Below are positions 17,292 through 25,805 of a DNA stretch of 64,000 bases, one piece after another. Source of the stretch: Chamaesiphon minutus PCC 6605 (GTDB lineage Bacteria > Cyanobacteriota > Cyanobacteriia > Cyanobacteriales > Chamaesiphonaceae); NCBI RefSeq assembly GCF_000317145.1, contig NC_020053.1:82419-146418 (forward strand), in the 5' to 3' direction. Position 1 is the stretch's first letter, and each line of letters begins with the position of its first letter. The notes under the pieces were generated by a model. It had not been told where the DNA came from, searched no databases, and worked only from the letters and a program-made list of their open reading frames with translations. The translations under genes were made by a program, and so were the position numbers.

Positions 17292-17569
17292 GACTGATGA
17301 CCTCTTCGCCGCATCTGTAACCACATCGAAGTTCCAGTAGCAATCAACGCGAGTAAACCGATTGCATTGAGAAATGGGTAAATGGTTTCTAACTTTAGCG
17401 AGCCAAAGTTACCCTTATGTACCTCCAATAACCATTTCACCTCTTTTCCAGACAGGTCTGTAATTTGGTAAATCGAACCTGTAATAGCTGAGATTAGCAG
17501 TGGTAGTACCATAATTGGTGCGATCGCTCGATGAAATTGGCGGAACTGAAGAGATTTGCGATTGGTCAT
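17288..17569 (-). CDS. Small PepSY-type membrane protein
   Basis: 93 residues with two transmembrane helices (about 14-35 and 65-85) flanking a short extracytoplasmic loop. It resembles the PepSY-associated TM family common in cyanobacteria (HRAIAPIMVLPLLISAITG, GLLALIATGTSMWLQ). It is the first gene of the ABC exporter operon and overlaps the fusion protein start. A tandem-repeat promoter lies 66 bp upstream. Specific function unknown. Confidence 0.7.
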   Translation of the reverse strand: MTNRKSLQFRQFHRAIAPIMVLPLLISAITGSIYQITDLSGKEVKWLLEVHKGNFGSLKLETIYPFLNAIGLLALIATGTSMWLQMRRRGHQS

Positions 17570-17634
17570 GTGGGCTACCTCTAGAGGAGCATGAGCATCT
17601 GAAACACTGCCTTGAGCAGGTCGATATCATTCAA

Positions 17635-17666
17635 ACTTTAGAGCTAAATTCTGAGAAAGTTATGAG
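17635..17666 (-). promoter_or_regulatory. Tandem-repeat response-regulator promoter 4
   Basis: Minus strand: CTCAT-N6-CTCAG, 10 bp, TAAAGT. It drives the PepSY/ABC exporter operon (first ATG at 17569). CTCATAACTTTCTCAGAATT is shared with promoters 5 and 6. Confidence 0.7.
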
Positions 17667-17831
17667 GGTTGTCTCGATTGTCAAGAGGTATTAATCTAAG
17701 TCCGAACTGTAACTAGACTCCAACTTCTTACTGTCCGATTGCATCTTCACAACTTCCTCAGATTATTTCTCTACCCTTAGATATAGACTCCAAATATATG
17801 ACCTCATTTACTGAGGTTCGAGGAAAAGTAG

Positions 17832-19868
17832 GTGATGCAATCCAATCGTCCTCAAACAGGTTCGATCGCCGTCAATGGCGGTCTGTTACACGATCATGAT
17901 GGTCTTGGGCAACAGGTGGCTAGATCGAGCGCACCTTCCCCCCCAGTGGATGATGTGACGATTCGCGTCCAGAAGCTGTACAAACACTATGGCAAGACGA
18001 TCGCACTGCGGGGCATCGATCTAGAAGTTCGTCGCGGTGAATTGTTTGGTCTGATCGGCCCTGATGGTGCGGGAAAAACGACAGCTTTCCACATTCTCGG
18101 AGGTGTGATGGAAGCTACCACAGGTGATGCCCACATCCTGGGATTACCCGCTAGGGATGCCCGTAACTATACTGGATATCTAACTCAGCAATTCTCCCTG
18201 TATCCAGACCTGAGCGTAGATGAAAATATTCATTACAGTGCTGGACTGCGGTTAGTGCCAGCAGATCGAGTGGAAGTGCTGCGGACAAAATATCTCAAAC
18301 TCATGCAATTGGATCGATTTGGCGATCGCCTCGCGGGTCAGCTTTCGGGTGGGATGAAGCAGAAGTTAGCTCTGTGCTGTGCGTTGATTGCCGAACCGCA
18401 AGTGCTGTTGCTAGATGAGCCAACTACTGGGGTGGATACGATCGCCCGCCGTGAGTTTTGGGACATTTTGGCAGGGTTGACGGCTCAGGGTATCACCGTC
18501 GTGGTAGCAACGCCCGATTTGGTTGAAGCGGAACGCTGCGATCGCGTGGCACTGATCCATGAAGGACAAATTCAATTAGTGGGTACTCCAGCAGCATTGA
18601 AAGCGGATTTACACCTCAGTCGGCTGACGATTCTGACCCCCGATCTCGTCAATGTCGAACGAACGCTGCTGCCCTCGATCGACCCCGATGGACAAATTGC
18701 TAATGTATCAACTTTCGGCGATCGGCTGGAGGTTTTAGTTAAAGATGCCCAGCAGGGCGAATCTCTGGTGCGCGATCTCTTGATTCAATATCCGATCGAT
18801 CGGATTCAATCCGAAGCACCAACCCTAGAAAATGTCTTCATTGCCCTCCTGCGCCATCAGGGATCTGTACCCAAATCGATTCTATTTCCCCGTTCCCGAC
18901 AGTTTGCCGCTCCCAGTAACGATCGCCCAACCTCGCAACCTGCTATTTCTGCTCGTCATCTCAATCGTGTATTTGGTTCATTTCATGCCGTAGTCGATTT
19001 CAATCTCGATATTCACTACGGCGAGGTGTATGGACTACTCGGTGCCAATGGAGCCGGAAAAACTACCACCATCAAAATGCTCTGTGGTCTATTGCCCATC
19101 AGTTCCGGTGAGATGTCGCTGGCTGGAGAACGCGGCAATCTCCGCAGTGCGAATCTCAGACGGCGGATTGGCTATATGAGCCAGAAATTTACGCTCTATG
19201 ACGACCTAACGATTCTGGAAAATTTACAATTTTACAGCGGAATTTATGGCATTCCACCCCGCCAGCAACGGGACAAGATCCGGTGGGTGTTGGCGATTTG
19301 CGGTTTGGAAGGACAAGAACATCTCCTCACCCGCCAACTTCCTGGTGGCTGGAAACAACGAGTTGCATTTGGAGCATCGGTGATGCACGAACCAGAAATT
19401 TTATTTTTAGACGAACCCACATCTGGGGTAGACGTACTAGCAAGACAGCAATTTTGGCAGTTGATTAACGATTTTGCCCGCAATGGCACGGCAATTCTGG
19501 TAACGACACATTACATGAATGAAGCAGAACAATGTAACCGGATGTGCTTTATGGTCGCGGGTCGCAAGGTGGCTGAAGGCTCCGCTAGTCAAATTAAGGC
19601 GAAACAACCTGGTCAGTTATTTGAGTTACAAGTAGGACAGTTACAACCTAGTTACGATCTGCTGCGAGGCGATCTGGAACCTTGGCGGGTGTCTATTTTT
19701 GGAGATCGGCTCCATGTCGTTTTAGATCGTCCCGACACCGAATTACCCTGGGTAAAATCGTTGATGCACCAAGCAAATTTACCTATATTTGATACTCAAC
19801 CGCTCCCGTTTTCGCTGGAAGATGCCTTTATCGGTGAAGTTCAACGGGCAGGAGGTGCGCCGCTATAA
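17832..19868 (+). CDS. ybhF: Double-domain ABC exporter ATPase (YbhF-like)
   Basis: 678 residues with two nucleotide-binding domains in one chain. NBD1 has Walker A GPDGAGKTT (76-84) and signature LSGGMKQK; NBD2 has Walker A GANGAGKTT (about 406) and an altered signature LPGGWKQR. Each has a LLLDEPTTGVD or LFLDEPTSGVD Walker B. This is the YbhF layout, and it should power the two permeases encoded divergently. The non-canonical LPGGW suggests that the two ATP sites are not equivalent. The N-terminus carries about 40 extra, low-complexity residues, so the true start could be later. Confidence 0.9.
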   Translation: MMQSNRPQTGSIAVNGGLLHDHDGLGQQVARSSAPSPPVDDVTIRVQKLYKHYGKTIALRGIDLEVRRGELFGLIGPDGAGKTTAFHILGGVMEATTGDAHILGLPARDARNYTGYLTQQFSLYPDLSVDENIHYSAGLRLVPADRVEVLRTKYLKLMQLDRFGDRLAGQLSGGMKQKLALCCALIAEPQVLLLDEPTTGVDTIARREFWDILAGLTAQGITVVVATPDLVEAERCDRVALIHEGQIQLVGTPAALKADLHLSRLTILTPDLVNVERTLLPSIDPDGQIANVSTFGDRLEVLVKDAQQGESLVRDLLIQYPIDRIQSEAPTLENVFIALLRHQGSVPKSILFPRSRQFAAPSNDRPTSQPAISARHLNRVFGSFHAVVDFNLDIHYGEVYGLLGANGAGKTTTIKMLCGLLPISSGEMSLAGERGNLRSANLRRRIGYMSQKFTLYDDLTILENLQFYSGIYGIPPRQQRDKIRWVLAICGLEGQEHLLTRQLPGGWKQRVAFGASVMHEPEILFLDEPTSGVDVLARQQFWQLINDFARNGTAILVTTHYMNEAEQCNRMCFMVAGRKVAEGSASQIKAKQPGQLFELQVGQLQPSYDLLRGDLEPWRVSIFGDRLHVVLDRPDTELPWVKSLMHQANLPIFDTQPLPFSLEDAFIGEVQRAGGAPL

Positions 19869-19905
19869 CAATCCGCTGGATTCGCAACCAGCAATGCCCG
19901 CAAAT

Positions 19906-21186
19906 CTACAATCGTTGCAGCCGATCTTTCTGCCTCCAACCCAGGAGTAAGCCAGTGCCAACCAATAAAACGCCAGTAAAGCCATAGGGGGCGTTGAACT
20001 GCCATGCAAACAGAACGCCCCCTAACATCGCCCCTCCAACTTGTCCGAGGCTATTGGCAGTATTTTGGATGCCTAATACCGTTCCGGTATGTTGACTGCT
20101 TCGTTTAGAAATCAGCGCAATTAGGTTTGGGGTAATTAATGCCATCCCGAATGCCATTATAGCGACCACTCCCAGGACAATTGGCAGCGATCGCGCCACT
20201 AATAGTAAAAAGATGCCACTGCCCATCAGTGTAAACCCCAGCCCAACTTGGGCGATCGAACTCACATACCGAGTCAAGAAGCTCACGGCAACGATCTGAA
20301 AGACTGTCATCACTCCGCCACACATCATGAACACATAGCCTGTTTGGATCGGGCTATATCCCAATTTGTCTTGAGCCTGGAGTGCAAAAACGACTTCAAA
20401 CAGCGTGAGTCCAAACTGAGAGATCGTGGTTAGACCCAATAGCAGTAATAGTGGCTTACCAAGCCTTTGCCAATTTAGTGGTGGTTGTCGATTCTCGTTT
20501 CGAGAGGCTTCTCTTCTCTCCGAGACGCTTCGCGAACGAGAGGCTTTGCCAACGCCAACTGTACTCGTCGATCTCGATGACAACGATTCTGGTAGCCAGC
20601 GGAAAGCGACGAGTAGTGTTAAGAACATCAAAGCCGCAGCGAGAAAAAAGGGCGGAGCATAGTTTTCAATTTTGAGATCGACAACACCGAGGGTGAAATG
20701 TATGTCTTCACGAGTTGTCAAACCGCCGAAAGCTGGGCCGACAATTGCGCCCAAACTTGACGCTGTACCGACTAAAGCCATGCCCTTGGCGCGATCGCGA
20801 TCGGTCGTGATATCAGCAACATAAGCCGTAGCCGCAGGCAACATCGCAGCGGATAGAAACCCACCGAGTGCTCGCACCACGTACAGCATTGCCACGGAAG
20901 ATGCCAGCCCGAACAGGACTTGGGCGACGGCGGAACCAGCGATGCCGAGCAAGATTAACGGTCGTCTGCCGACTCGATCCGACCATTGCCCCCAAAAGGG
21001 TGAGGCAATTAACTGCACAAAGGCGTAAATACTGGTTAAGAAGGTAGTGTGAATCACGATTGTTTCACGCGGAACTGCTGCTGAATGTAGATGCCTGAAG
21101 AAAAAAGGCAGTACGGGGAGACTCACTCCAAGGCCGATCGTGACTACGAATAGACAAACCAGCAGTAAGGATAGCTTTTTAATCAT
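19906..21186 (-). CDS. MFS drug exporter (TetA/Bcr-like) with inserted repeat
   Basis: 426 residues, 12 hydrophobic helices, with the MFS motif GQWSDRVGRRPLILLG after helix 2 and drug-exporter pattern in helix 5 (LGAIVGPAFGG). Probably a proton-driven exporter of drugs or similar compounds. The central cytoplasmic loop (about residues 209-230) is encoded by a short dispersed repeat (see 20502-20560) giving an Arg/Ser-rich segment. The frame stays open, so the protein probably tolerates it. Convergent with the ABC ATPase at 17832. Confidence 0.88.
   Translation of the reverse strand: MIKKLSLLLVCLFVVTIGLGVSLPVLPFFFRHLHSAAVPRETIVIHTTFLTSIYAFVQLIASPFWGQWSDRVGRRPLILLGIAGSAVAQVLFGLASSVAMLYVVRALGGFLSAAMLPAATAYVADITTDRDRAKGMALVGTASSLGAIVGPAFGGLTTREDIHFTLGVVDLKIENYAPPFFLAAALMFLTLLVAFRWLPESLSSRSTSTVGVGKASRSRSVSERREASRNENRQPPLNWQRLGKPLLLLLGLTTISQFGLTLFEVVFALQAQDKLGYSPIQTGYVFMMCGGVMTVFQIVAVSFLTRYVSSIAQVGLGFTLMGSGIFLLLVARSLPIVLGVVAIMAFGMALITPNLIALISKRSSQHTGTVLGIQNTANSLGQVGGAMLGGVLFAWQFNAPYGFTGVLLVGTGLLLGWRQKDRLQRL
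20502..20560. repeat. Short dispersed repeat inside a coding sequence
   Basis: The stretch includes CGAGACGCTTCGCGAACGAG and AGGCTTTGCCAACGCC, sequence typical of cyanobacterial short dispersed repeats. It lies in frame in the loop between helices 6 and 7 of the MFS exporter. Similar material is found at about 25413-25545 in noncoding DNA. Confidence 0.65.
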
Positions 21187-21430
21187 CTGGTGACTTTGGT
21201 GGAGCTACTTGTCTCCAAGTATTTGCCTGAATTGGGTTTGGAGATCGCTTAGTGGGCACTGCCCACCAACTAGGTTGCAGGCATTATTATCGAATTGCAT
21301 CGAACTGAAAATCTTCAGATTCATTGGCAGCAATGACTTCGCTAACTAAAAGATTTAGGTGCGACTTCTATGCTCAATAAAATTAAAAAGATCGCAGCGA
21401 TCGCCTCAGTTGCCGTAACTAAAGGCGTAT

Positions 21431-21700
21431 CTATGTCGCATTGAGTTGCTCAAACGATTGCTGTGGTGTAAGATCGCGATCGATCTTTCGTTCTGACCTA
21501 TCGACCAATTGTTTGAAATGTAAATAAGCTTCTTCTGGCGTGAGTTGCTGTGCAGTTTCATCTGGGATATAAAATTCCCAACTATCAGGAAAATGCCGCA
21601 CGACAAAGCTGCGAACTAAGCCCATCATCAGTGCCACTTCCCCCAATTTTTCGGCTCGTGCTGCGAGGGTGATTTCATCTGTAAACTCAGCATGATTCAT
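21431..21700 (-). CDS. Small conserved hypothetical protein (HFPDSW family)
   Basis: 89 residues, soluble, no recognised domain. Recognisable landmarks are an N-terminal FTDEITLAAR, a central HFPDSWEFY and LTPEEAYLHFKQLVDRSE. The start at 21700 follows AGAGGAAA. A paralogue broken by an ISL3 element is at 42074-43745, directly upstream of glgX; this copy lies downstream of the GH65 fusion. The repeated link with glycogen/disaccharide genes hints at a regulatory or accessory role in storage-carbon use, but that is speculation. Confidence 0.65.
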   Translation of the reverse strand: MNHAEFTDEITLAARAEKLGEVALMMGLVRSFVVRHFPDSWEFYIPDETAQQLTPEEAYLHFKQLVDRSERKIDRDLTPQQSFEQLNAT

Positions 21701-21800
21701 TTGGATTTTCCTCTGAATAATCTTGATTTTTTAAGGATGTCTGGAAAGTCTACTTTCTACGTTTAGGATACAAGGGCAATTCATGAAGCGATTTGCGATC

Positions 21801-21868
21801 GGGTTCCCCGACGGTTTGCGACTGAAATCGCGCTGAGGCTTCCTCAGCGTGCGTTTCAGTCAAGACAG
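21801..21868. repeat. Hairpin-forming intergenic repeat, copy 1
   Basis: It contains TTCCCCGACGG, then a long hairpin whose core is CTGAGG-CTT-CCTCAG, and ends in TTTCAGTCAAGACAGC. A second copy at 48491-48563 keeps the structure with a compensatory pair (CGGAGG/CCTCCG). Confidence 0.65.
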
Positions 21869-21889
21869 CAAATCAAGACATTGCCCTAC

Positions 21890-24844
21890 CTAAACTGTCG
21901 GTTGGATAGTCTTTGCTGGAGCTAGTTTTAATTGAGCTTGGATATCGATGAGGTGAACACCAATCAGGTTTGGTCGCACGATATTGGCAGCTCCGACACG
22001 AGTAGCAGGGCCGATCCCAATCGACAACATCCCTCCCGCGATCGCGGCCTCAATACCTACGGTGGCATCTTCCACCACCACACAGCGGTCGGGATCGAGT
22101 CCAATCTGTTTAGCAGCGAACAAAAATAGGTCTGGGGCTGGCTTGGGAAGTGCGACACTATCACCATCGGCGATCGCATCAATCAGATTACCAATTCCTA
22201 ATTTCTCGATGACGGTGCGGGCATTCTTGCTAGCAGAACCGATCGCGATTTTAATGCCTGCTTGTCTGAGTTCTTGTAACAGCTCGATGGCTCCTGGAAA
22301 CAGATTTTTGGGAGTAATGGTTTGGATCGATTCCACGTAGTAGCGATTTTTGCGCGCCATCATCTCCCCAAGTGCAGCTTCCGAATACTGCCTGTCGCCG
22401 ACGATGTGCAGTAGCGATTCACGGCGGGATACGCCGCGCAGGGCTTCATTTGCCTGCCTGTTAAATGGTAATCCCTCTTCATCAGCCAGTCGTTGCCAAG
22501 CCCGATAGTGAAATTCGGCAGTATCCGTCAACACCCCATCGACATCGAAGATGAAGCCCTGAATGTCAGCAGCTTGAGCGAATGAGGGCGATAGATCGAA
22601 GCTGTGCCAAGTGCCGCGCCAGCTTAGTTTGAATTTGAGCCGAGTCCAAGTGGGCGGGAGGTGGGGAGTCGCGACAGGGCCGCTGTCCTTCAGTTGAATG
22701 CCTGCGAAGCCGAATACCACTGCTTGCCAGACACCGCCTGCTGAAGCTGCATGAATGCCGTCGGCGGTGTTACCGCGAGTATCTTCGAGATCGACAGTGG
22801 CTGCCTGCATAAAGTCTCGATAAGCATCTGCTGTTTTACCCAAGTGGCTGGCGAGGATCGCATGAATGGCGGGACAAAGTGACGATCCATAGGTGCTGTC
22901 GGTGCGGGGTGCATAGTAGTCCCAGTTCTTTTGGAGTACGTCACCAGGGAATTCTGGCGTGTCACGCATCAGGTAGAGGAGCATCAACACATCGGGCTGT
23001 TTGAGTACCTGTCGCTGATTCGTTTCGTCCATGCCCAGCACAGCTTGAATCGATCGATCGCGGGGTTCGTAGTCGCTCAAATTGATATCCTTGAGTTGGA
23101 AAAACCCATCGAATTGCTCGATCGGCCCGATGTCAGCATCATTAGGGATATAGATCTGAGCGATAATCTCGTGGATGTGTTGCAGTCGTTCTGGTGTGAT
23201 TTTCAGCCTTTGTGCCAATTCGTTAGCACGATCTGGAAAAGTATGCTGCAACCACTCATAGACAGCAATTGCCTTTTCTAGATGCCACTGCACCAGCCGA
23301 TTGGTGTAGGCATTATTATTTACCTGCTCGTGGTATTCATCGGCTCCGATGACCCCACACAGTTCGTATCTTTCGTGTTTAGCATTCCACTCCACCCGAC
23401 TCATCCAGAAGATGGCAGTGTCCAGGATGATTTCGGCTCCATAGTCGCGCAGCCAGATGTCATCACCTGTTACCTGCCAGTACTGCCAGACAGCATAGGC
23501 AATGTCCGAGCTGATATGAATCTCCCGATCTCGGCACCAGATCCGTGTAGCTTCTGCATAAGGATCGTTTAAAATCGACCAGCGGGGGGTCATCTCATCA
23601 CCAGTGGCGGCACTTTCCCAGGCAAACATGGCTCCTTGATACCCACTGTTGGCTGCTTTGCGCCGCGCTCCATCTAGGGTGTGATAGCGGTAGGTCAATA
23701 AGCTGCGGGCGAGACTGGGTTGCGTCAAAGTGAAAAAGGGCAAGATAAATATTTCGGTATCCCAAAAGACGTGTCCCCGATAGCCCAAACCTGACAGCGT
23801 TTTGGCGGGAACGCTGACTCGACTGTTATCTGTGCATTCACCCATGATGTGCGAACAGGCACCGATCAAGAGTTGAAATAGGTTGTAGCGCACTGCCAAC
23901 TGAGCGGTGCTATCTCCCTCAATTTCGATATCGCTGGCTTGCCAAAATTCTTTCCACGCCTGCTGATGCGCGTCAAGCAGTATCGGATAGGATGGCAGGC
24001 TAGCCAATTTAGCTTGAGCCGCTTGAACTGGTAGTTTCACATCCTGGGATGTAAACAGCGTCACGACCTTTTCTACACCTACGGTCTGCCCTGCTGTGGC
24101 GATAAATGTAGTCCTCAAGGTGGGATAGTCGAGCGGATTTGTCACCTGCGTTATCGCGTCAGTGCCAACCGCCGTCATTTTAGCCGCCATGCCGAGTTCG
24201 ATTTGCGAACTGCGGGTGCGAATTTGGAGCCAAATTGCCTGCCCCATCTTGCCTCGATTTAGTTGCTCCCAGTGATCGAAGCCTTGATTGTCAGGATAGC
24301 CATTGATGGTGGATTGAATCTCAATCGTGCCACTGAAATCGATCGGCGTAATCTGGCAGCGCAGTCCCAATACTTGATGATCTGACAAACTGGTAAAGCG
24401 ATCGAACCGTAAGTCTACGGTATTTCCAATCGGGCTGCGCCAGCGGATCGATCGACTCAAAATCCCGTGCTGTAAGTCTAGCTGCCGCTCATATTGGAGG
24501 ATTTCGCCTCGGTCGAGTCGAAACCGCTCTCCATTGATGACGATCGTTAATGACAGCCAATCAGGACAGTTTGCCAGCTCGGTATACACCCCAGGCACAT
24601 CGTCATACATCCCATGCACTAAAGTAGCTGGTAACGCATCTGGGTAGCCTTCTTCAAAGCTGCCCCGCGTTCCTAAATAACCGTTGCCGATCGTAAATAC
24701 GGTTTCTCTCGCCCGCAACTTTGCTGGATCTAATTCAGGTTCGATTAGCGTCCAGTCTGTATAAATCAGATCGCGAGTGGAAATGTTCGTTGAAGTTGGG
24801 TGTGAGAGCAATTGTGCTTGAGGCTTAGAGGGTGATTGAGTCAT
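21890..24844 (-). CDS. GH65 disaccharide phosphorylase fused to beta-phosphoglucomutase
   Basis: 984 residues. Residues about 25-750 form a glycoside hydrolase family 65 phosphorylase, with the signature DEYHE (502-506) containing the family's general-acid Glu, followed by VNNNAYTN. Residues about 755-975 form a HAD-family beta-phosphoglucomutase (FIFDVDGVLTDT near 760). The first half would split trehalose, maltose, kojibiose or a similar alpha-disaccharide to beta-glucose 1-phosphate; the second would convert this to glucose 6-phosphate in the same chain. The disaccharide is not readable from sequence. The gene lies 56 bp after a membrane-protein gene with promoter 5. Confidence 0.9.
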   Translation of the reverse strand: MTQSPSKPQAQLLSHPTSTNISTRDLIYTDWTLIEPELDPAKLRARETVFTIGNGYLGTRGSFEEGYPDALPATLVHGMYDDVPGVYTELANCPDWLSLTIVINGERFRLDRGEILQYERQLDLQHGILSRSIRWRSPIGNTVDLRFDRFTSLSDHQVLGLRCQITPIDFSGTIEIQSTINGYPDNQGFDHWEQLNRGKMGQAIWLQIRTRSSQIELGMAAKMTAVGTDAITQVTNPLDYPTLRTTFIATAGQTVGVEKVVTLFTSQDVKLPVQAAQAKLASLPSYPILLDAHQQAWKEFWQASDIEIEGDSTAQLAVRYNLFQLLIGACSHIMGECTDNSRVSVPAKTLSGLGYRGHVFWDTEIFILPFFTLTQPSLARSLLTYRYHTLDGARRKAANSGYQGAMFAWESAATGDEMTPRWSILNDPYAEATRIWCRDREIHISSDIAYAVWQYWQVTGDDIWLRDYGAEIILDTAIFWMSRVEWNAKHERYELCGVIGADEYHEQVNNNAYTNRLVQWHLEKAIAVYEWLQHTFPDRANELAQRLKITPERLQHIHEIIAQIYIPNDADIGPIEQFDGFFQLKDINLSDYEPRDRSIQAVLGMDETNQRQVLKQPDVLMLLYLMRDTPEFPGDVLQKNWDYYAPRTDSTYGSSLCPAIHAILASHLGKTADAYRDFMQAATVDLEDTRGNTADGIHAASAGGVWQAVVFGFAGIQLKDSGPVATPHLPPTWTRLKFKLSWRGTWHSFDLSPSFAQAADIQGFIFDVDGVLTDTAEFHYRAWQRLADEEGLPFNRQANEALRGVSRRESLLHIVGDRQYSEAALGEMMARKNRYYVESIQTITPKNLFPGAIELLQELRQAGIKIAIGSASKNARTVIEKLGIGNLIDAIADGDSVALPKPAPDLFLFAAKQIGLDPDRCVVVEDATVGIEAAIAGGMLSIGIGPATRVGAANIVRPNLIGVHLIDIQAQLKLAPAKTIQPTV

Positions 24845-24900
24845 GGCTGAAGATCCCTATACAGAACAAAAGTAAGAGTGAGATCGCAAGACAATACGGG

Positions 24901-25371
24901 TTATTTCAAGTTTCGCTGTTCGGGATAACCCAGCATGTGACGACGAGCCAGGTAAAGGATGAGTGGTGGCAAAACGATCCACTGAATGACAGCCAGAGAA
25001 CTCATCCCTAGCATCGGTACTGCCAGCACTGGTACCCCATAGATTTTAGAAACATTGACTCGATAGGTTTCGATAACGAGGGTAATTAGTAACCCGATAC
25101 TAGTAAACAAGAACGTCAGTTTTGGGGTGGGATGAAGCACCCAATTTCGCGAACGAACTAGCGCACTCACAACCCAACTACAGACTAGAATGATGACTCC
25201 ATCACCGAAAGAGCAGTGAGTCAAGTCTCTAACCTTGTCAGCCAAAGAGGGACTTCCGTAAAACTCGTAATAGGGAGCCTGCCAAACTTCGTAAACAAAA
25301 TTGAGTAAGAAGGCAAACAGAAACAGGTTTGGTTCTGGTGCTCCTAAAATTTGGATGATTCTCTTAGACAT
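24901..25371 (-). CDS. Four-helix membrane protein of unknown function
   Basis: 156 residues with about four hydrophobic segments and conserved-looking FVYEVWQAPYY and HCSFGDG segments near the N-terminus. I do not recognise a named family. It precedes the GH65 fusion by 56 bp, probably in one transcript. Promoter 5 (25565-25596) lies 194 bp upstream; a run of short dispersed repeats (25413-25545) separates promoter and gene, lengthening the leader. Confidence 0.65.
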   Translation of the reverse strand: MSKRIIQILGAPEPNLFLFAFLLNFVYEVWQAPYYEFYGSPSLADKVRDLTHCSFGDGVIILVCSWVVSALVRSRNWVLHPTPKLTFLFTSIGLLITLVIETYRVNVSKIYGVPVLAVPMLGMSSLAVIQWIVLPPLILYLARRHMLGYPEQRNLK

Positions 25372-25412
25372 AAACCCCTACTCCGCACACATCATGGTGA
25401 CGCGATTCTCTT

Positions 25413-25545
25413 CGAGACGGCATAGCCGAACGCGTTGGCGTAAGCCTGCTGTGAGGCGAATTGCTGCCTCGTTGCCAGAGCCTCTTTTGCGTTGGCAGAC
25501 GTTTCGCGTTGGCGGAGCCTTGCCCTTGGCATTACTGAACGAGAA
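25413..25545. repeat. Cluster of short dispersed repeats in a leader
   Basis: Several overlapping G/C-rich units (TTCGAGACGGCATAGCCGAA, GCGTTGGCGTAAGCC, TTTCGCGTTGGCGGAGCC) typical of cyanobacterial short repeats. They sit between promoter 5 and the membrane-protein gene. Long open frames across the region are probably fortuitous. Confidence 0.6.
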
Positions 25546-25564
25546 TCGGGTTGCTATCGTATCA

Positions 25565-25596
25565 ACTCTAAAACTAAATTCTGAGAAAGTTATGAG
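25565..25596 (-). promoter_or_regulatory. Tandem-repeat response-regulator promoter 5
   Basis: Minus strand: CTCAT-N6-CTCAG, 10 bp, TAGAGT. The block from here to about 25715 is duplicated at 36581-36732, where it lies before phosphoketolase. Confidence 0.7.
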
Positions 25597-25635
25597 GGCT
25601 GCCTCGTTCCCGTGAGCCTCTTTCCTGAAGAATCG

Positions 25636-25785
25636 CTATGGCATCCATCCGAACATATGACAAACTACGATACAAGCACCAAACATGAAGACCATGCCGA
25701 TCGTATTTTTAATAAACTTAGAAATATGATGAGAATTTGCTGAAGTGTCTTCAGTGGCTTGAGTTTCGGTTTCTGGGTGATGCAT
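25636..25785 (-). CDS. Small single-span membrane protein (49 aa)
   Basis: A 49-residue protein: a polar N-terminus (MHHPETETQATEDTS), then one hydrophobic helix with two Cys (FMFGACIVVCHMFGW). GGAG lies 8 bp before the ATG. It is 20 bp after the Mg-type ATPase gene, so probably the last gene of that operon. A 3' fragment of a second copy remains at 36652-36732. It may be an accessory subunit of a membrane pump, but no family is recognised. Confidence 0.65.
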   Translation of the reverse strand: MHHPETETQATEDTSANSHHISKFIKNTIGMVFMFGACIVVCHMFGWMP

Positions 25786-25805
25786 TGTGATTTACTCCTG
25801 CGAAG

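Noticed and set aside
21370..21444. A 24-codon plus-strand frame starting MLNKIKKIAAIASVAV that looks like a signal peptide start
   Set aside because: It overlaps the 3' end of the HFPDSW gene and stops after the hydrophobic stretch. At most it is a short 5' relic of a secreted protein; too little to call.
25301..25615. 104-codon plus-strand open frame
   Set aside because: It overlaps the start of the membrane protein gene and then the dispersed repeats. No protein signal.
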